A DNA stretch of 64,000 nucleotides from Sialis fuliginosa (GCA_961205875.1 OY540810.1:26164001-26228000), one strand, 5' to 3'; counted from the first letter of the stretch, positions 46,554 through 60,268 are shown. Program-made: numbers and translations. The notes: generated from the sequence alone by a model not told the origin.

Positions 46554-47339
46554 TCACAACTATCAAATATCACGTGTTGATGTGTTAGAATAGACCTAAC
46601 CTAACGAAACTAACCAACCCAAAACTAATCAACTCGATTTGACCCTAATAGATTGCCTTAACTAAGGACTTGTATTTTATTAGAATATCAACTCTGTACG
46701 AATTATAAAATATTATATAACTACATGATATTGCTCATTTAGTACAAAAAATATTAAAATTTAATTTGTTTGTCTTGTTTTTTTACAAATATAAAAAAAC
46801 ATGTAATTATAACAAAAGTAAACATAAATAAGAATATCCATTTACACATAATCTTCAACTATTTGAAACTTTCTTTATACTCGTAAAATATGTAAAATTT
46901 CAACGTATTTTCGTAAGTTAATTTATAATTTTCAACTTCACGAAACAAAATTAAATATTTTTATAAGTAGTTTTTAATATTGTTAATACTTTGTTAAAAA
47001 GAATTTGAATATTTTTATTTCATGTATAAAGTTTTCGTGTTGTTTTATTAAATATATTTTCTAGAAACTTATTTTAATAAGAAAATGACTGAATAATATA
47101 AAAATCTCAAACATTCGAATTTTAATATCAGATATACATATAAGCTAAAGTAATCCCTAGATTGTATTAAAGATAAATGGTAGGACTGTTACATATGTAT
47201 GTTAAATAATGATCATACTTACAATTAACAAAACCAACTTTTAGTTAAAATAGCATTGTCTCTATTGAAGTTATTCAGCAAATACAGAAATTAGAAACTA
47301 TATGAATAATAAATTATCATTTAAGTATAATAAATAAAC

Positions 47340-47597
47340 ATAGAGAGCGTCCATTATAACTACGTAAGGTTTTTTGGAGTGGGGAGGTTCGTAAAATCGC
47401 GAATGTCAAAAGCGTTACTTACGTAAATTTTTTTTCTAATTAATTATTTTACATTCGTTATTTGAAACTAACTAAACTAAATCAATTTACTATGCTACAT
47501 ATATTTCAAAAATCTAATACTTACGGATTCTAACAAAGGGGGAGGAGGATTGAAATTTTTCGAAAATCTTCATTACGTAATTAATAGATGCTGCCTT
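47340..47597. mobile_element. small inverted-repeat element
   Basis: TAGAGAGCGTCCATTATAAC followed by TACGTAAGG, and at the right end TTACGTAATTAATAGATGCT then GCCTTA, form imperfect inverted repeats of about 25 bases. No clear target duplication. It is non-coding. Confidence 0.5.
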
Positions 47598-49796
47598 ACC
47601 TAATTACTGCATTTACCTGATTATTTACTTCTAGATTAGATCAGTAGAGGATAGTGAAAGATATTTCACCAACTTTTTGGGAATTATTAATTCGCTTTTA
47701 GATTAAAATGAGACTTGTCTGTCTCTGATTGAAGAAAATAACGTAAAATACACGTACATACGTGAAGGTAACCGCAAATAACAGAAGAAATTAAGAAGAT
47801 AAATAATTCTCATATATATATCTATATAGAATTTTGTTTGTTCTTTTTTGACACTCTTAAGACAAACGAAATTACAGAAGTTGACAATAGACTTTCATTA
47901 TTAAATTATTTTCCAAACACGTTTTTCTGTAACAATAATTTTCTTTTTAACCGTATAACATCTATAAAGACAAAGACATACAAGTTCATCGTTTTTACAT
48001 TAAATTACAAAATTCGAAACATTTGTCGTAATTATTTATGTTTTCGACGTTTGATTCAAAACAATAATATTGCTTTCCGTTTTCAAATTAAGTATTGTAG
48101 ACTGTTTTCGCTTCTTATTATTAATTCCTAAAAAAAAACATATTGCAATATTATGTATGATGAAAATTGACGTTGATGAAAATATACTTGCGTATATAAA
48201 ATAAGTTGTACGAATTTAAAATAAAGATTTTTTTTTCACTTACGACGCAATCATTTTTATTTTGACAGAAAAATGACAGTAGTATCTATACCTGAAGGAT
48301 TTAACATTTTTTTTCTACATTGGTGGATTAAGGAAAGTTGTGGCCCAGGGTGGAATGTTAGTTATACCCCATCCCCTCTAAGCACATGCACCTGCCCATA
48401 CCATATTCCGCTACTGATTTACTGTACTATTTTAATTTTTAAACGTAAATGGAAACATGCATTTATAGTTTAACATTTAAAAAATGTATTCACAAATATA
48501 ACAAACATTACTTATACATATACATACATATATTAAAACATTAGAAATGCCTGTATAGTTATTTTGGTGACTTCTATCTTCGCTCAAATTATATTATTAA
48601 AATTATTATTATATTGTAAAAGTAAAAAAGTGTAAATTTTTAGCTTGCCGCTCTACCTGGACTCTTTTGGTATTAGTACTTGTGGTTTGGAGCGGACCTC
48701 CCCCCCCTACTTTACTACTGATATTCATAAAAAGAAATTATCGCTTCAAATTAATGCTTTCTAAATACATATTAATACAATGAAAAAAATGTGTTGGGAA
48801 TAAATAAATATTAATTGATTCAAGTAAATAAAGTATTCACGCAGCAGCCAATAATTTCGTATTAGGACCAAAAAAATATTTTCTTTGATTGAAATATTTT
48901 TCTTTAACATGAGTAAGTTAAAAATTATTTATTAGAATTACAAATTATTCAAATCAATACATTGATTTGATGTAATCAAGTAAGTATATAACAGTCTTCC
49001 ATTATTTAATTAATATTTTTTCGTTTAACTCAATATTTATTCGTATAATTATTTCTTGAGCTTGTAATTGGAATCAAAGAATTTTTATTTGTAATCTAGT
49101 TAAACAAATTACCTGGCCTTTCGTAGCTAGAACATCCTGTATACAGATACAATACACAATTTCATCAAAAATACTTTTCTAATTTGAGTAAACGCTTTTA
49201 GCGTTAAAATACATATTACGTGTATTTTTTTAGGTCAGTCAACCACGCTAATATGCATAGCTTTTATAAATATTTTAATATTAATTAGCACATTATATAA
49301 TGAACAATTTTTCTCCACTTTATGCATAAATAAACATGCAAATTATAAAAAGAAGAAAACGTACATGTAAATACCTTCATGTGCGCGTGTGTACTGTATT
49401 TGAAGCCTGCTGAAATGTATACAATAGGGTAGGTTTAACCCCTTTTCTCTGCTACTCAAGGCCGTATTTTGCACATAAACCTCATCTTTCACAGTGGTGC
49501 TTCGTTTATACAAGGAATATTTAGCATCATTAATAATATACACAAATAAATACATTTTGTATAAATATTTATGATAAAGTGCTATGAAATTATTTAGATA
49601 ACCTCTTTTCACATTAATTTATATTCCAATCATGCCTCTTTATACAAAATATAGGTAGTATTGTAATGTGCTTCCTTGTGTGAAATTCTACAAATCCTTA
49701 TAATGGAATTTTCTATTACAAAATCTGTAACAATATTTTTAATAGATTTAATGTACTCCAAAAAAGTGTGTACAGGTATAATTTTTATTTGGTAAA
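47598..49796. other. AT-rich sequence, no gene recognised
   Basis: Frames at 47838-48131, 48273-48473 and 49343-49612 lack domains. The piece at 48310-48420 has hAT-end-like GGTGGATTAAGGAAAG and CCC/GGG-rich words but no matching ends. Confidence 0.45.
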
Positions 49797-50620
49797 GGAG
49801 AGTGGGGTAATCTTGAGCGGGGGGTGATCGCGAATTGAGTGATTACAGTGTGTTATAAAAGGAAAATTAATGTCCTATCTGCACTTATACCGATAGCTGG
49901 ACATATATCTGTCTTATCGAACCGGTAGATCACGCTCACAGTACAAAGTAAGCTAAATTCCATCTATTTTATTATTTAAATAAAAACCATGCAATATCTG
50001 ATATGTAATTAATATAAATGTGATTAAGTTATGATGCCCAAGTTAAAAAAATTATGTTTATTTTTTTCAATTTTTCAAGTTCGTGGGGTTATGACGAACA
50101 AATTAAATGGGTAATTCCGAACGTTGTAAAAAAAGATTGATGAATACAAAAACTGGAAAAAATGCAAGGAATTGCAGATATTTTAAAGAAAATGGTCAAC
50201 ATCAGAAGAAACGAAGATGTTGATTAAGAAAATAACTATTTTTGTTATAATAATGAAAAATAATAATGAAAAATCAAGATTCTTCTGTTGAAGACTAGGT
50301 AATGTGCTTCAAGTGTAATTATGGGCACTTGATAAATGTATCAAAGGTCAAAGTATATTCAGCTGTTTTTGCTGCGAATTTCATACTAATTAGGTTTAAT
50401 TAATCCACTGTTCGTGATTACCACATACTAGTCGGATAATCACGAACACATAAGGATTTTTTTAAAATTTTGTTTATATATTTTATTAACATTGATACAG
50501 AAAATGTATAACTAATATATTATTTAATAATAATACATACTTATTACATACATTGGTTTCTTACTAAGATTTTAATTTATTTGATTTCTCCCTTAGGTGT
50601 TCATAACTACCCCACTCTCC
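49797..50620. mobile_element. inverted-repeat element of about 820 bases
   Basis: Ends GGAGAGTGGGGTAATC and AACTACCCCACTCTCC are inverted repeats. Interior words GGTGATCGCGAATTG, GGTTATGACGAAC, GGTAATTCCGAACG and GGATAATCACGAACA echo one another. No transposase frame and no clear target duplication. Confidence 0.6.
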
Positions 50621-51580
50621 CATATCTTTTGATTTTGATGATTTCCTATATGGATCAATCTACTAACCAGATATAATTAATAAACCAAATTTTATTAAAA
50701 TCCGTTCAATCGTTTATGAGCTATGCGTGTGACAAGTATTCAGTGGGCAGAAAGACACACATTCAGACATGGAATTAAACGTATTTGTTTTAACCCAAAA
50801 TTGTTCTGAAATAATCACATAACTTCATCCCATCCTTTGAATATGGCGAGGAAGCAATACATTTTTATAGAGTCACTGTAAAATTTTTCTACAACACTCT
50901 AAAAATTATTCCTGTATTTTTTTTTACAAGAGCTGCCATTGCTGCTATCTATGTTTGCTAACGACCATTACTTGACTTTGATGATCGAGAAGTGAAAGCA
51001 TACTTTAAAAATATAATGTCGTTATGGTTTCGTTTATCTATTGACCTACCACATTTTATGTCTGTAATTTAATCAAGTGTTTGCTAAGATATACCATTTA
51101 TGATCACCAAGAAAAAATTAATTTCGTAGGAAATATACTAAAACGCAGCTATTAAATCGGTAATATAAAATGTAACATATTTTTTTATTTATCGAAAATA
51201 TCTACCTATGACATATTGGATGTATAATAAAGTGATAACACCTAAAGTTATTTAATTGATTCAATTAATTTTATGGTTTTGATTTAATGTTTTGTCGTTT
51301 CGTTTTTTTTATTTGTTTATTTTTTCGAAAATAAATTATAATATATTATAATTTATGAATATAATGTTTAATATTTATATTTAATTTAAGCAGTACCGGA
51401 AAGATGATAAATTACCTAAGTTCAATTTTGGACAAAATTGAGATTTTTATATGACTATTATAAAAAAAATCTTTCATAACTAACAATAAGTAAGCCAAAT
51501 CACTTCCTCCTATATATCACGCAATATTGGTAATTTGATGCATGTAATTCTGCTATATATGTACATATGTACATACATTA

Positions 51581-52421
51581 TACAGGGTGGAACATTTAGT
51601 GTTACACATTTTTATTTCAGAAATATCGCATATTTGAAAAACAATGTTTAAACCAAAAAATGTTTGGTTGTGAGGGACAAATCGAATAGTAATATTTTTT
51701 TGTTATTTTTTAATAGAAACCGATAGTTTTTATTTAGTAATCTTATTTTACGTGAATATTTGTTTATATACAAAATGTCCAAGATAAGCGTGAAATACAA
51801 TGACATGGAAATTTCCTAACTAGTAAGAGATATAGAAAAAAATGGAAGAACATTTTTTTTGTAAGAGTTTGTTGTTTTCTAATATTAATTTGTTATTTTA
51901 TTTTTGTGATTTTTGTGCAACTATTTTTGTTTTTCATGGCCTACTTAAATGTTTGTAATAAAATACTTTATAAATATCACTAATATTTAGTATTTCGACT
52001 TATTTTCGAAAATAAATGTAGCAAGTGACATATCGTTGTAAAGTAGTGCAAAAACTCGTTCAAATATGCTATTGCCAACCAAGTGGCACATAAGAAAAAC
52101 TAAAGTTAGGGCTTATAACTCGAAACTAAAAGTGATATAAACATTCTTGATACGCCAATCAATTTTACACAAAAAGTGCTTTAAGAAACCGCAAACAAAA
52201 ATACCTATTTACTTTGACAAAAAAGTTATAGCCATTTAAAGAATTTCCGAAGTTTAAGATTTTTGGGTATATCGCCTAAACCACATACAATTATTAATAT
52301 TTTTTGATGTATTAATACTCATCCATTCCTTACAAATAATTCATGTCATTTAACCGAATCTGTATCTCTGATCGTTTAGGAAATCCCCATGCATTTTTAC
52401 ACTTATCTTGGACACCCTGTA
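51581..52421. mobile_element. possible inverted-repeat element
   Basis: Starts TACAGGGTGGAAC and ends GGACACCCTGTA, with a 9-base inverted end TACAGGGTG. The interior is AT-rich and non-coding. A TA duplication is possible but cannot be distinguished from the end itself. Confidence 0.4.
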
Positions 52422-54445
52422 TGGATTTTTTTGTCAGCTGGATTCATCCTCTTCTGACATCTACTTCGTAATACTTTGCGTTCTCATTTATCTTGACGTT
52501 ACTTATGTCATGTCGTCTAATTGTCTGCCGTGTTAAGGTTTATTTGACAGGGACATAAGATATAAAGGAAGTTCCCAATGGGCCGATCATGGGAGGTTGT
52601 TACAAACAAGAGAGCCGGGAAGAATGAAATTTGATGTGGGATCACTTAGGTTTAGGAAAAACATAAATTTATTTAATTATTTATTTTGATTTATTTATCT
52701 ACTTTTTTTTATTATATGTAAATTTTTGTTCGTGAGTATGGTTTTTAGGTTTCGGTATCTATTATTTTACGTGAAATACGAATCTTTTATTGAAATTTTG
52801 TTTTATATTTATTACATTTTGTTTGATAATGTACATAATGATAGTTACTAAAATATATGAGTGTACTCAAAAAAGTAAATATGGTTTTGTAGTTGTAAAA
52901 ATGCATTTTATCCCAAGAAAACTCTTCAATTTATCGCATTTTGTAAAAATCAACTTTATCAAAAATATATATAAAAACAAAAAAGTTTTAAAATTTTGTT
53001 CTCAACAAGTTTCTAAATTAAATATACCTATATACGCTTTTCGAGATATATGTAAAAGCTCACTAAAGTCGTAATCATTTTAGTTTTTGAGCTTGTGATG
53101 CGAGTTCATTTAGTTTTAGGGCTTACGCTTGAGCACACCGTATATTCTAACTAAAATTAATGAAATGTAAGATACCCTAATGTACATACTATACAGTAAT
53201 CATTAAAAATTTTCAATTCAGCATTGAAGTTTTTTAACACTAGAAGTTTCAAGTCCCACAATTTTTACAGCCTCAAAATGTATAAATTGATAACTAATTT
53301 TAGTAAAAATAACGTTATTTACAATTCATCAAAGAAAATAAAAAAATCTGTGTAAAACGGCTCTGCACTAAAAACTGCAGTGTGCTATATATTTGAAAAA
53401 AAATTGACTTGAGCCTTACAAGGCTCACATAGGGCCTTGTTCCCGAAATCTAAACTAACTCTGAACCCCATAACATTTGTATTTTACATTTTTTTCTGAA
53501 ATTCTATAATTTGAATATACCGGCCAAGTACATACTTCAAAACATATATAGAAATATTGGTTTTATTATATTGTGTATATTGTAACATACAATATAGTCA
53601 AGATGTTTTTTATGACCATATATCACAGGGATGTTTTTGACAGGATATGTAAAACTCACCCTAGCCTTTACAAAGTTTTTATATTTATAGTGACTTGAAT
53701 TGAGGAATATAATGCATGTATCGAATCTCAAATCAGCATAACTTCAGTTACGAAAGGACAAATATTTAAAAGGTTTTCCTCTTTTGAAATTTGTTTTTTT
53801 ACAATTATATACTTTCGTATTGGATTTGTATGTCTGTTTCCTTTTTATTTATTTATTATTATATAAAAATAATAAACATTATTGTTTATATTATATAGTA
53901 TGTTATGATTTTCCTTATTTTCTTATCTTATATTTATTATTTCAATTTTTTGATTCATCAGAATTCTTTGTAATTTACAAAAAATACAATTGCAACATTT
54001 ATATGGTAAATAATATTTGAATATTAAAATAGAAAATGTAATCAAATGACAAAAAGGAAACGAAGTTCAACGACCAATAATCCGCACTGAAAGACCGAAG
54101 CTTTCAACAGCTCTCGGTATTTTGAATAAAAATGTCAAGTTGAAATGAACAGATGAAAAGAAAATAGAATTATAATATTTTACGTGTTCGTAATAACGAA
54201 ACAGAATAACTAAACAATGTTCTAGAAAATGCATGAAATTAAACTGCGTTATTTATTTATATTTCTGAAATAGGTACTGTAACGTTTTTGCAATTAATTT
54301 TAAACTGTAAGTTCAATTTTCCTTTAATTGGAAGGTTGGAACAGACCTCAGGGTGCCGAAACGTACATTTATACAAACATATAAAAAATATATTTGTAAA
54401 TTACAATTTTTCTATTTAGATTTGACTTACATTGATAGCCTAAAG
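52422..54445. other. AT-rich sequence, no gene recognised
   Basis: Frames at 52790-53074 and 53784-54020 are composition-driven, rich in Phe, Tyr, Lys and Asn. No domain, repeat end or RNA structure is recognisable. Confidence 0.5.
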
Positions 54446-54575
54446 CATAGGTGTCCAACCTTTTGAACCTTCCGGGCCGCATAGCAAAATTTTTTTTTTT
54501 TTTTTTAAATTATGCTCGCGGGCCGCACCAAGGGTCCTCGAGGGCCGCATGAGGCCCGCGGGTTGGACAAGCTTG
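54446..54575. mobile_element. 130-bp hAT-like element with perfect 8-bp duplication
   Basis: Ends CATAGGTGTCCAACC and GGTTGGACAAGCTTG are inverted repeats, with GGGCCGCA motifs just inside both. GCCTAAAG flanks both sides (54438-54445, 54576-54583). A T-tract of about 17 occupies the middle. Confidence 0.85.
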
Positions 54576-54597
54576 GCCTAAAGCACAGCTTACACAA

Positions 54598-54665
54598 TAA
54601 ATACACTAATTATACACAATCAATACACTAATCATAAACAATTTTATACACTAATCATTTACAAT
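54598..54665 (+). repeat. short irregular tandem repeat
   Basis: Five irregular copies around the word ATACACTAAT, with spacers such as TATACACAATCA. Confidence 0.6.
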
Positions 54666-54899
54666 ATCAAAAAAGCAGTTACGCTTACACTTATTATTTT
54701 CTTAACTAAATAAAATCCTATAGCTTCCTCGTTACTACAAAGTCACTTAGACCTTAACGTGAATTACAGCGTTAAGGGTAGCAATATTTACAGAATGGTA
54801 GAGATATTTACTTTTTGCACTTTAAAAATTTTATGTTATCTTTTCGACGCTGTAATAACGACTAACTCATTTACAATCGACTTGGTTGTCTCTCTGCCT

Positions 54900-54956
54900 G
54901 TATTACGTAATGTCCCTTTTTGAAAATATTAAACGTTTAACTAAAGGGATTACGCA
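54900..54956. repeat. small palindrome
   Basis: GTATTACGTAATGTCCCTTT and AAAGGGATTACGCAATAC form an imperfect stem around about 25 bases. It could be a very short inverted-repeat element. Confidence 0.45.
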
Positions 54957-54965
54957 ATACTAGTT

Positions 54966-56588
54966 GCCATCGCTTACAAAAATATAATATTATATAATAA
55001 TATATGTCAAAACAATACTTTATGTTTTTATGATCTATATGAAAGTAAGTATTTTATTGGTTTCATGTTCACATTAAGAGGGGTAGGGGTAGGGCTCTAA
55101 CCTGTGGGCACGCTGTGGCGAATTAACAAGTTTATGTTTATTTGTTTAAATCTCATTTCTTTGCGGGAGGGGGTCTGCCGAAAATTTAGTCTTACGGGTT
55201 CGCGTTAGCATTTGGAGTCATGAGCAAAACTATTTATATTTGTTTGAAAATACTTCATTATATATTTTTTTACTGTGTTACGAAGAAAAAAAAACAGAAA
55301 ATAAATAAATGTTTTTTTATTTGGTAGTATAATTCAATTGCATACAAATGTAATTGTACAAAATATAACAATAAAACAATTAACGAATTGTTTAGAATTT
55401 AAAACGCAATTACGAATGTGTATTCTTAAAAAATCAATATTATCCAACCTATGGACAATTCCATGAAAAATATTTTTTTATTAAATCTGTGGTTTCCAAA
55501 TATTTAACTTATTGCCAGATTTTGATAAAACTTCGTAAAAAATGTGAAAATTATGCACATCTATTTAATATACTTGCCCAACAAGTTCAGGGGGTAAATA
55601 AACCCTTCGAGGATTGAAACTACGTTACTTTAAAATGTTAGATCATTTCATTGTACCTATTTAAAAAAAAAGAAAAGAATATTGAAGAGGTGAGCATTAT
55701 ACCTCTAAAATCAAATTTATTTGGGGTACACTGGTACATACATATTTTAAGAAATATAATTATACATATAATAAATATTAAAAAATAATTATGATTTTAC
55801 AAAGTCGGAAAATTCGATTTTTTTTGTTTTATTTTTATTGATATGATTTCATTGATCAATTTCGGTACAGAACACTAAAAATCAAGATTTTAAATTAATA
55901 ATAAAATTGTACTTTACATGCAGGTTAACCTAACATTGGTTTTAATCATATTGAGTCATAAAGAAGTAAAAATGTCTTAACTCCACGTATATAGATCTAT
56001 TTTCAAGATAGAAGAAAACCGTTTTATATTTTATAGGTATATGTTTTGTCATTAATAAATATACTTCAGTATTGACCTGATTAAAAACACGTGATCTAAA
56101 TAGAGCATTCGTAAACAATACACTTCAATTATGTTTTCAAAATGCGCTTTAAAATTACAGCGAATCAATGAGCATTTTTAAACAACGTATGCTTTTTCAT
56201 ATTATTTTTATGCTTGCTAACAGGAAATATACCTACATACTGTAATGTAAATTTTACGAGCAGAAGCTTGTCTTCCGGCTATACATATATACAACTCATA
56301 TATAATGAAATTAGTGACTGGTTGCACAGAAAAAGCTTTATATTTTATTTTACAATGTGCAACACTTCGTTTATGTTTCTCGTTTGTGCAGATTCTTTGG
56401 TTAATTTTATTGTTTACTTTTCAATTTAAAAATGTTGCAGTGGGCAAACATAAAAATTAAAATTGTAATATATGATTTCAAAGAATTATCTTTTGTAAGC
56501 TTTTGTGACCTTTATCTATATGAATAAGTTTTTTTAAGCTTTTATTAAAAAAGGCGCGTTCATTTGTTTGATGTTATACATACACAAG
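54966..56588. other. AT-rich sequence, no gene recognised
   Basis: A GC-richer stretch at 55078-55230 (GAGGGGTAGGGGTAGGGCTC, GGGAGGGGGTCTGCCG) may be a repeat remnant, but no ends are visible. Frames here lack domains. Confidence 0.45.
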
Positions 56589-56589
56589 T

Positions 56590-57003
56590 TCTTAGACAAG
56601 GAAAGATAAAGGACAAATAATACATTACCTAGCGTTGTTACCATATCGCTCCACGAGTCATTGGCGTATCATTCAGATTTTAAAATATATATCAATTGTT
56701 GTTTTGAATTATAAAATTAATAAATAATAAATGTTTTATACTGCCTTTAAAAATATTTCAGTGATAATTGATTAAGAGACAAATGTCTATTTGGAACTAT
56801 TATCACTCACACATACTAAATTCAATTGTAATTTAAAACATATTTGCATATTAATAATTTTCAACTGACGCCTCTGGGATAATATGCATGGAAATGACGA
56901 TTGTGACATTTAAAAAAAGATGGCCGCCATAAAATTTTGGTAACACTGTCATATACGGACTAACATTGGTTGTTATGTATCCATAGTCTTTCCTAATCTA
57001 AGC
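56590..57003. mobile_element. family E inverted-repeat element
   Basis: Left end CTTAGACAAGGAAAGATAAA followed by GCGTTGTTACCA. The right end is the mirror, TTGGTAACACTGTC then AGTCTTTCCTAATCTAAGC. One end also occurs alone at 32025-32092. It is non-coding. Confidence 0.55.
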
Positions 57004-57439
57004 ACTAGTTAATTTCTTTAATTACTTCTATTTTTAAATTCTATGTTTTTATATTGTTAGTGTTGATCTTACCCGAAATTTGTAAATGGTAACAAAACAT
57101 AACAAAACAAAATAAATACTTTCATTGTTTAAGAACAAAGCGCACAGAATAATAATTAGTAATTATTTAAAAAAATCTTCCAAATCAGCACAATTCAACA
57201 AAGCAGTAATTTTGTACTGCAAAAACCTCGGTTGGCGAACGTTAATGTCCTTAGAAATTACCCAAAAATTGACAGAAAAATACATGTTTTATTTTCGCCA
57301 ATCAATTCAACTAAATGCGACTTTCAGTCGTCAACTTTTTTTTAATTGATTGACTTACACCTCAGTCAGTCGTCAATTTAAAATAGGTAAGTATTTTTCG
57401 AATATGTAAATAGTACTTTTCAGAATAACTGTTACCTCT

Positions 57440-57745
57440 TATGTCCGTTATTATAAAGAATTTTCTTTCGAGAAAAAGCTAATTGTAAGCTAACGATATC
57501 TGCAGAAAATAAATATAAATGACAGCCAACGGACAGTTCTATTCAATGGTATGGTATGCATGAATACCCTTGACGCTTGCGCGTTAAGTAGAAATCAGCG
57601 ATCTAAAAACAAAGGTGACAAGTGTACCTACATTATAAAATGCATATAAATTACATTATTATACATTTATCACCATTCTTATACAATCCCGCACAAATTC
57701 GTAACGATTTGACATATCGCAGATAGTGTTTATTTGTTTTTGTCT
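57440..57745 (+). mobile_element. family A element, longest internal copy
   Basis: TCCGTTATTATAAAGAATTT, AGCTAACGATATCTGCAG, AATGGTATGGTATGCATGAA, CTTGACGCTTGCGCGTTAAG and CGATTTGACATATCGCAGAT cover nearly the whole family. The extreme right end is missing. Confidence 0.55.
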
Positions 57746-58332
57746 CTTTCTACCATCAACATTAACACAAGTCATACATGCCTCGAGCTAGCTAGTAATT
57801 TGTGTATGAACTAAAATAATATTATTATTAATACACAAATACACAGAACTAATATCAATAAATTAATAGGTACCAAATTGTTTGTCTGCTATGTGATACT
57901 CGAATTAATGAATTACGTCAACAATATTCCTCTGTATCTAGTAGGGAATTAATAAACAAATATTAATGTTTGCTATTTCGCAGCACGATGATGTTCTGAA
58001 GTATCATTGTTGTAATCCTATTGTTTCACAAAACGTACATGCTTTCAGATGCATAATGTTTTATGTTGTGGAACTTGTGATGTGCTTGAACACTAGTAGC
58101 TAGTGAGCTGCTTTAGAATATAATTATCGTCGTAAGGGAGAATATTCCTGTTAAGGGGCGCCGACTTGTTAAAAATATTGAGGGGGCCCAATTTTTTTGG
58201 ACTCCCTCCTCCATTATATAAGATAAAATAATAATATCATGTACCCCCCCCCACTAATTTTCCGGTATAATCAATAGCCTATTAATGCCCGAAGACAGTC
58301 GAGACCCCCTTCTTCTATTATTAACAAATAAG

Positions 58333-59350
58333 CTTGGCGCGATCCTACAGACTAAAATTTTTTTAAATGTAGCTTACACTATTATGTTTAAGAGTATCAC
58401 GCATTTAAAGACCCTCGCGACCTCCTTCCCTTTTTAAAAACAAATTAAAACTCATACGCTAGCAGAGAAGTAAATTGAATAGTTAATATCTCAGCTTGGC
58501 GCGATCCTACAGACTCAATTTTTTTTTAAATGTAGCTTACACTATTATGTTTAAGAGTATCACGCATTTAAAGACCCTCGCGACCTCCTTCCCTTTTTAA
58601 AAACAAATTAAAACTCATACGCTAGCAAATAAGTAAATTGAATAGTTAATATCTCAGCTTGGCGCGATCCTACAGACTCAATTTTTTTTTAAAATGTAGC
58701 TTACACTATTATCTATAAGAGTATCACGTTAGAGCTGGGCGCGGGCCGTGAATTTTTCGGGTCACGTCGGGTCACGGCCGTGACCCGACGTGACGTGAGC
58801 GATTTTAAAATATTGGATCGTGAGCGGGCGTGATCGTGAGTCAAAATAAAACAATCGGGCGTGACCGGGCGTTAGTACATTTTTGTCGTGCGTGAGTCCG
58901 TGAGTATATGTATGTATATTTTGATATTTCTTTAATTTCTGATCTCATGCATATATGATAATCTGTTAAATCGAACTTTTATATTAAACATTTTATTTAT
59001 AATATAATATTCGGGTCACGAGCGTGACCCGCCGTGCGTGATCGGGCGTGAGTAAAAAAATAGAATTCGTGAGCGGGCGTGATCGTGAATACTTTTTTTG
59101 TAACCGTGAGTGAGCGGGCGGGACTAAAATTTTTTCTCTCGTGAGCGTGCGTGATCGTGAGCAAAAATTACTCACGCGCCCAGCTCTATATCACGTATTT
59201 AAACACCTTCGCGACCTCCTTCCCTTTTTAAAAACAAATTAAAACTCATACGCTAGCAAATAAGTAAATTGAATAGTTAATATCTCAGCTTGGCGCGATC
59301 CTACAAACTCAATTTTTTTTTAAATGTAGCTTACACTATTATCTTTAATG
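58333..59350 (+). repeat. tandem array of a unit of about 163 bases, interrupted
   Basis: CTTGGCGCGATCCTACA recurs at 58333, 58495, 58658 and 59289. The last gap is 631 bases, which becomes 164 after removing the nested element and one copy of its duplication. Confidence 0.85.
58730..59188. mobile_element. hAT-like element nested in the array
   Basis: Ends TAGAGCTGGGCGCG and CGCGCCCAGCTCTA are perfect inverted repeats. TATCACGT flanks both sides (58722-58729, 59189-59196). The interior is dense in CGTGA/TCACG words (GGGTCACG, CGTGACCCG, GAGCGGGCGTGATCGTGA). It is non-coding; the minus-strand frame at 58993-59175 is a by-product. Confidence 0.85.
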
Positions 59351-59810
59351 CCGGCTCTACAAGTTTTGGTGAATGTTGTGGCCAATACCTATGGCCATCA
59401 TGTAGAACGAGTGTTTGTGCTTACCTTGGTTTGTATTGGAATGATGGCCCAAAAAAAATTTCGAACACATGTTAATATAAAGTTTTTTCTTTAAAATATT
59501 TTTCTCAATAGTTTGGCACGACAATACTGAATCAACTGTAGGTTCTGGTTGACGGTGACGTATGATTTTCATATACTTTTATTATAGTCAACTACACAGG
59601 CAGAAGGCATACATTTATTGGGGGGGCTCAGCCCCCCCGACGGTAATATTGGGGGGGGGGGGCTTGAGCCCCATGTAGTCGGCGCCCCTGGTCCTGTTCA
59701 TGTGTATTTTAGATGCTTATGTGGGTCGTATCGTGCTGAAATCGTGTTCTGGTATGGGTCTGGATTGATTAATATAATTGCGTAAGATTCTAGAAAGTTA
59801 TATAGTACAT

Positions 59811-60268
59811 ATACAGAGTGACCCATTTTAAGTGTCTACTCCCTTTAACTTTTTATCGCGAGGCACGTCAAAATTTATAACCAAACCAAATTAACTTGGA
59901 ATTTAACTATTTTTCTTATTTTTTTTCTATATTAAAAATGGCGGCTGCAGAAGGCTTTAAAACAATAAAAAAATGTGTATATCAAATGTCGAAATGTAGA
60001 TCTCAATTAGTAGAATACAATCATATTTTTTAGTTATATGTTTTTCTAAAACTAAATTTATTGTGCCAGGTTGTATTTTTAGTAATAAATATTTCAATCT
60101 ACATTTAAAATATTAAATTCTCTTTAAAAAAATCGAGTTCACCCTCAAATGACTTTTAAACCGCCACCTGAAGAACAATTAACCACAGTACATCGATGTC
60201 CCTTTTCAAACCATGTAACTTTTGTCTGAAATATTTTTCAATAGAACCTCGCGATAAAAAGTTAAAAC
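59811..60268. repeat. inverted-repeat remnant
   Basis: AACTTTTTATCGCGAGGC near 59847 recurs inverted as CCTCGCGATAAAAAGTT near 60247. The left outer part ACAGAGTGACCCATTTTAAG looks like an element end; the right outer end is not clear. Confidence 0.45.

Larger units (their letters stand above)
58153..59690. mobile_element. hAT-like element with tandem array and nested element
   Basis: Ends AAGGGGCGCCGACTTG and TAGTCGGCGCCCCTG are inverted repeats. Flanks TTCCTGTT (58145-58152) and GTCCTGTT (59691-59698) match at seven of eight positions. The inside is mostly a tandem array of a unit of about 163 bases. GGGGG/CCCCC hairpins lie near the right end. No transposase frame. Confidence 0.75.

Noticed and set aside
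57125-57349. 74-codon frame with Lys-rich N-terminus
   Set aside because: No domain and no start or splice support; it overlaps AT-rich sequence between two small elements.
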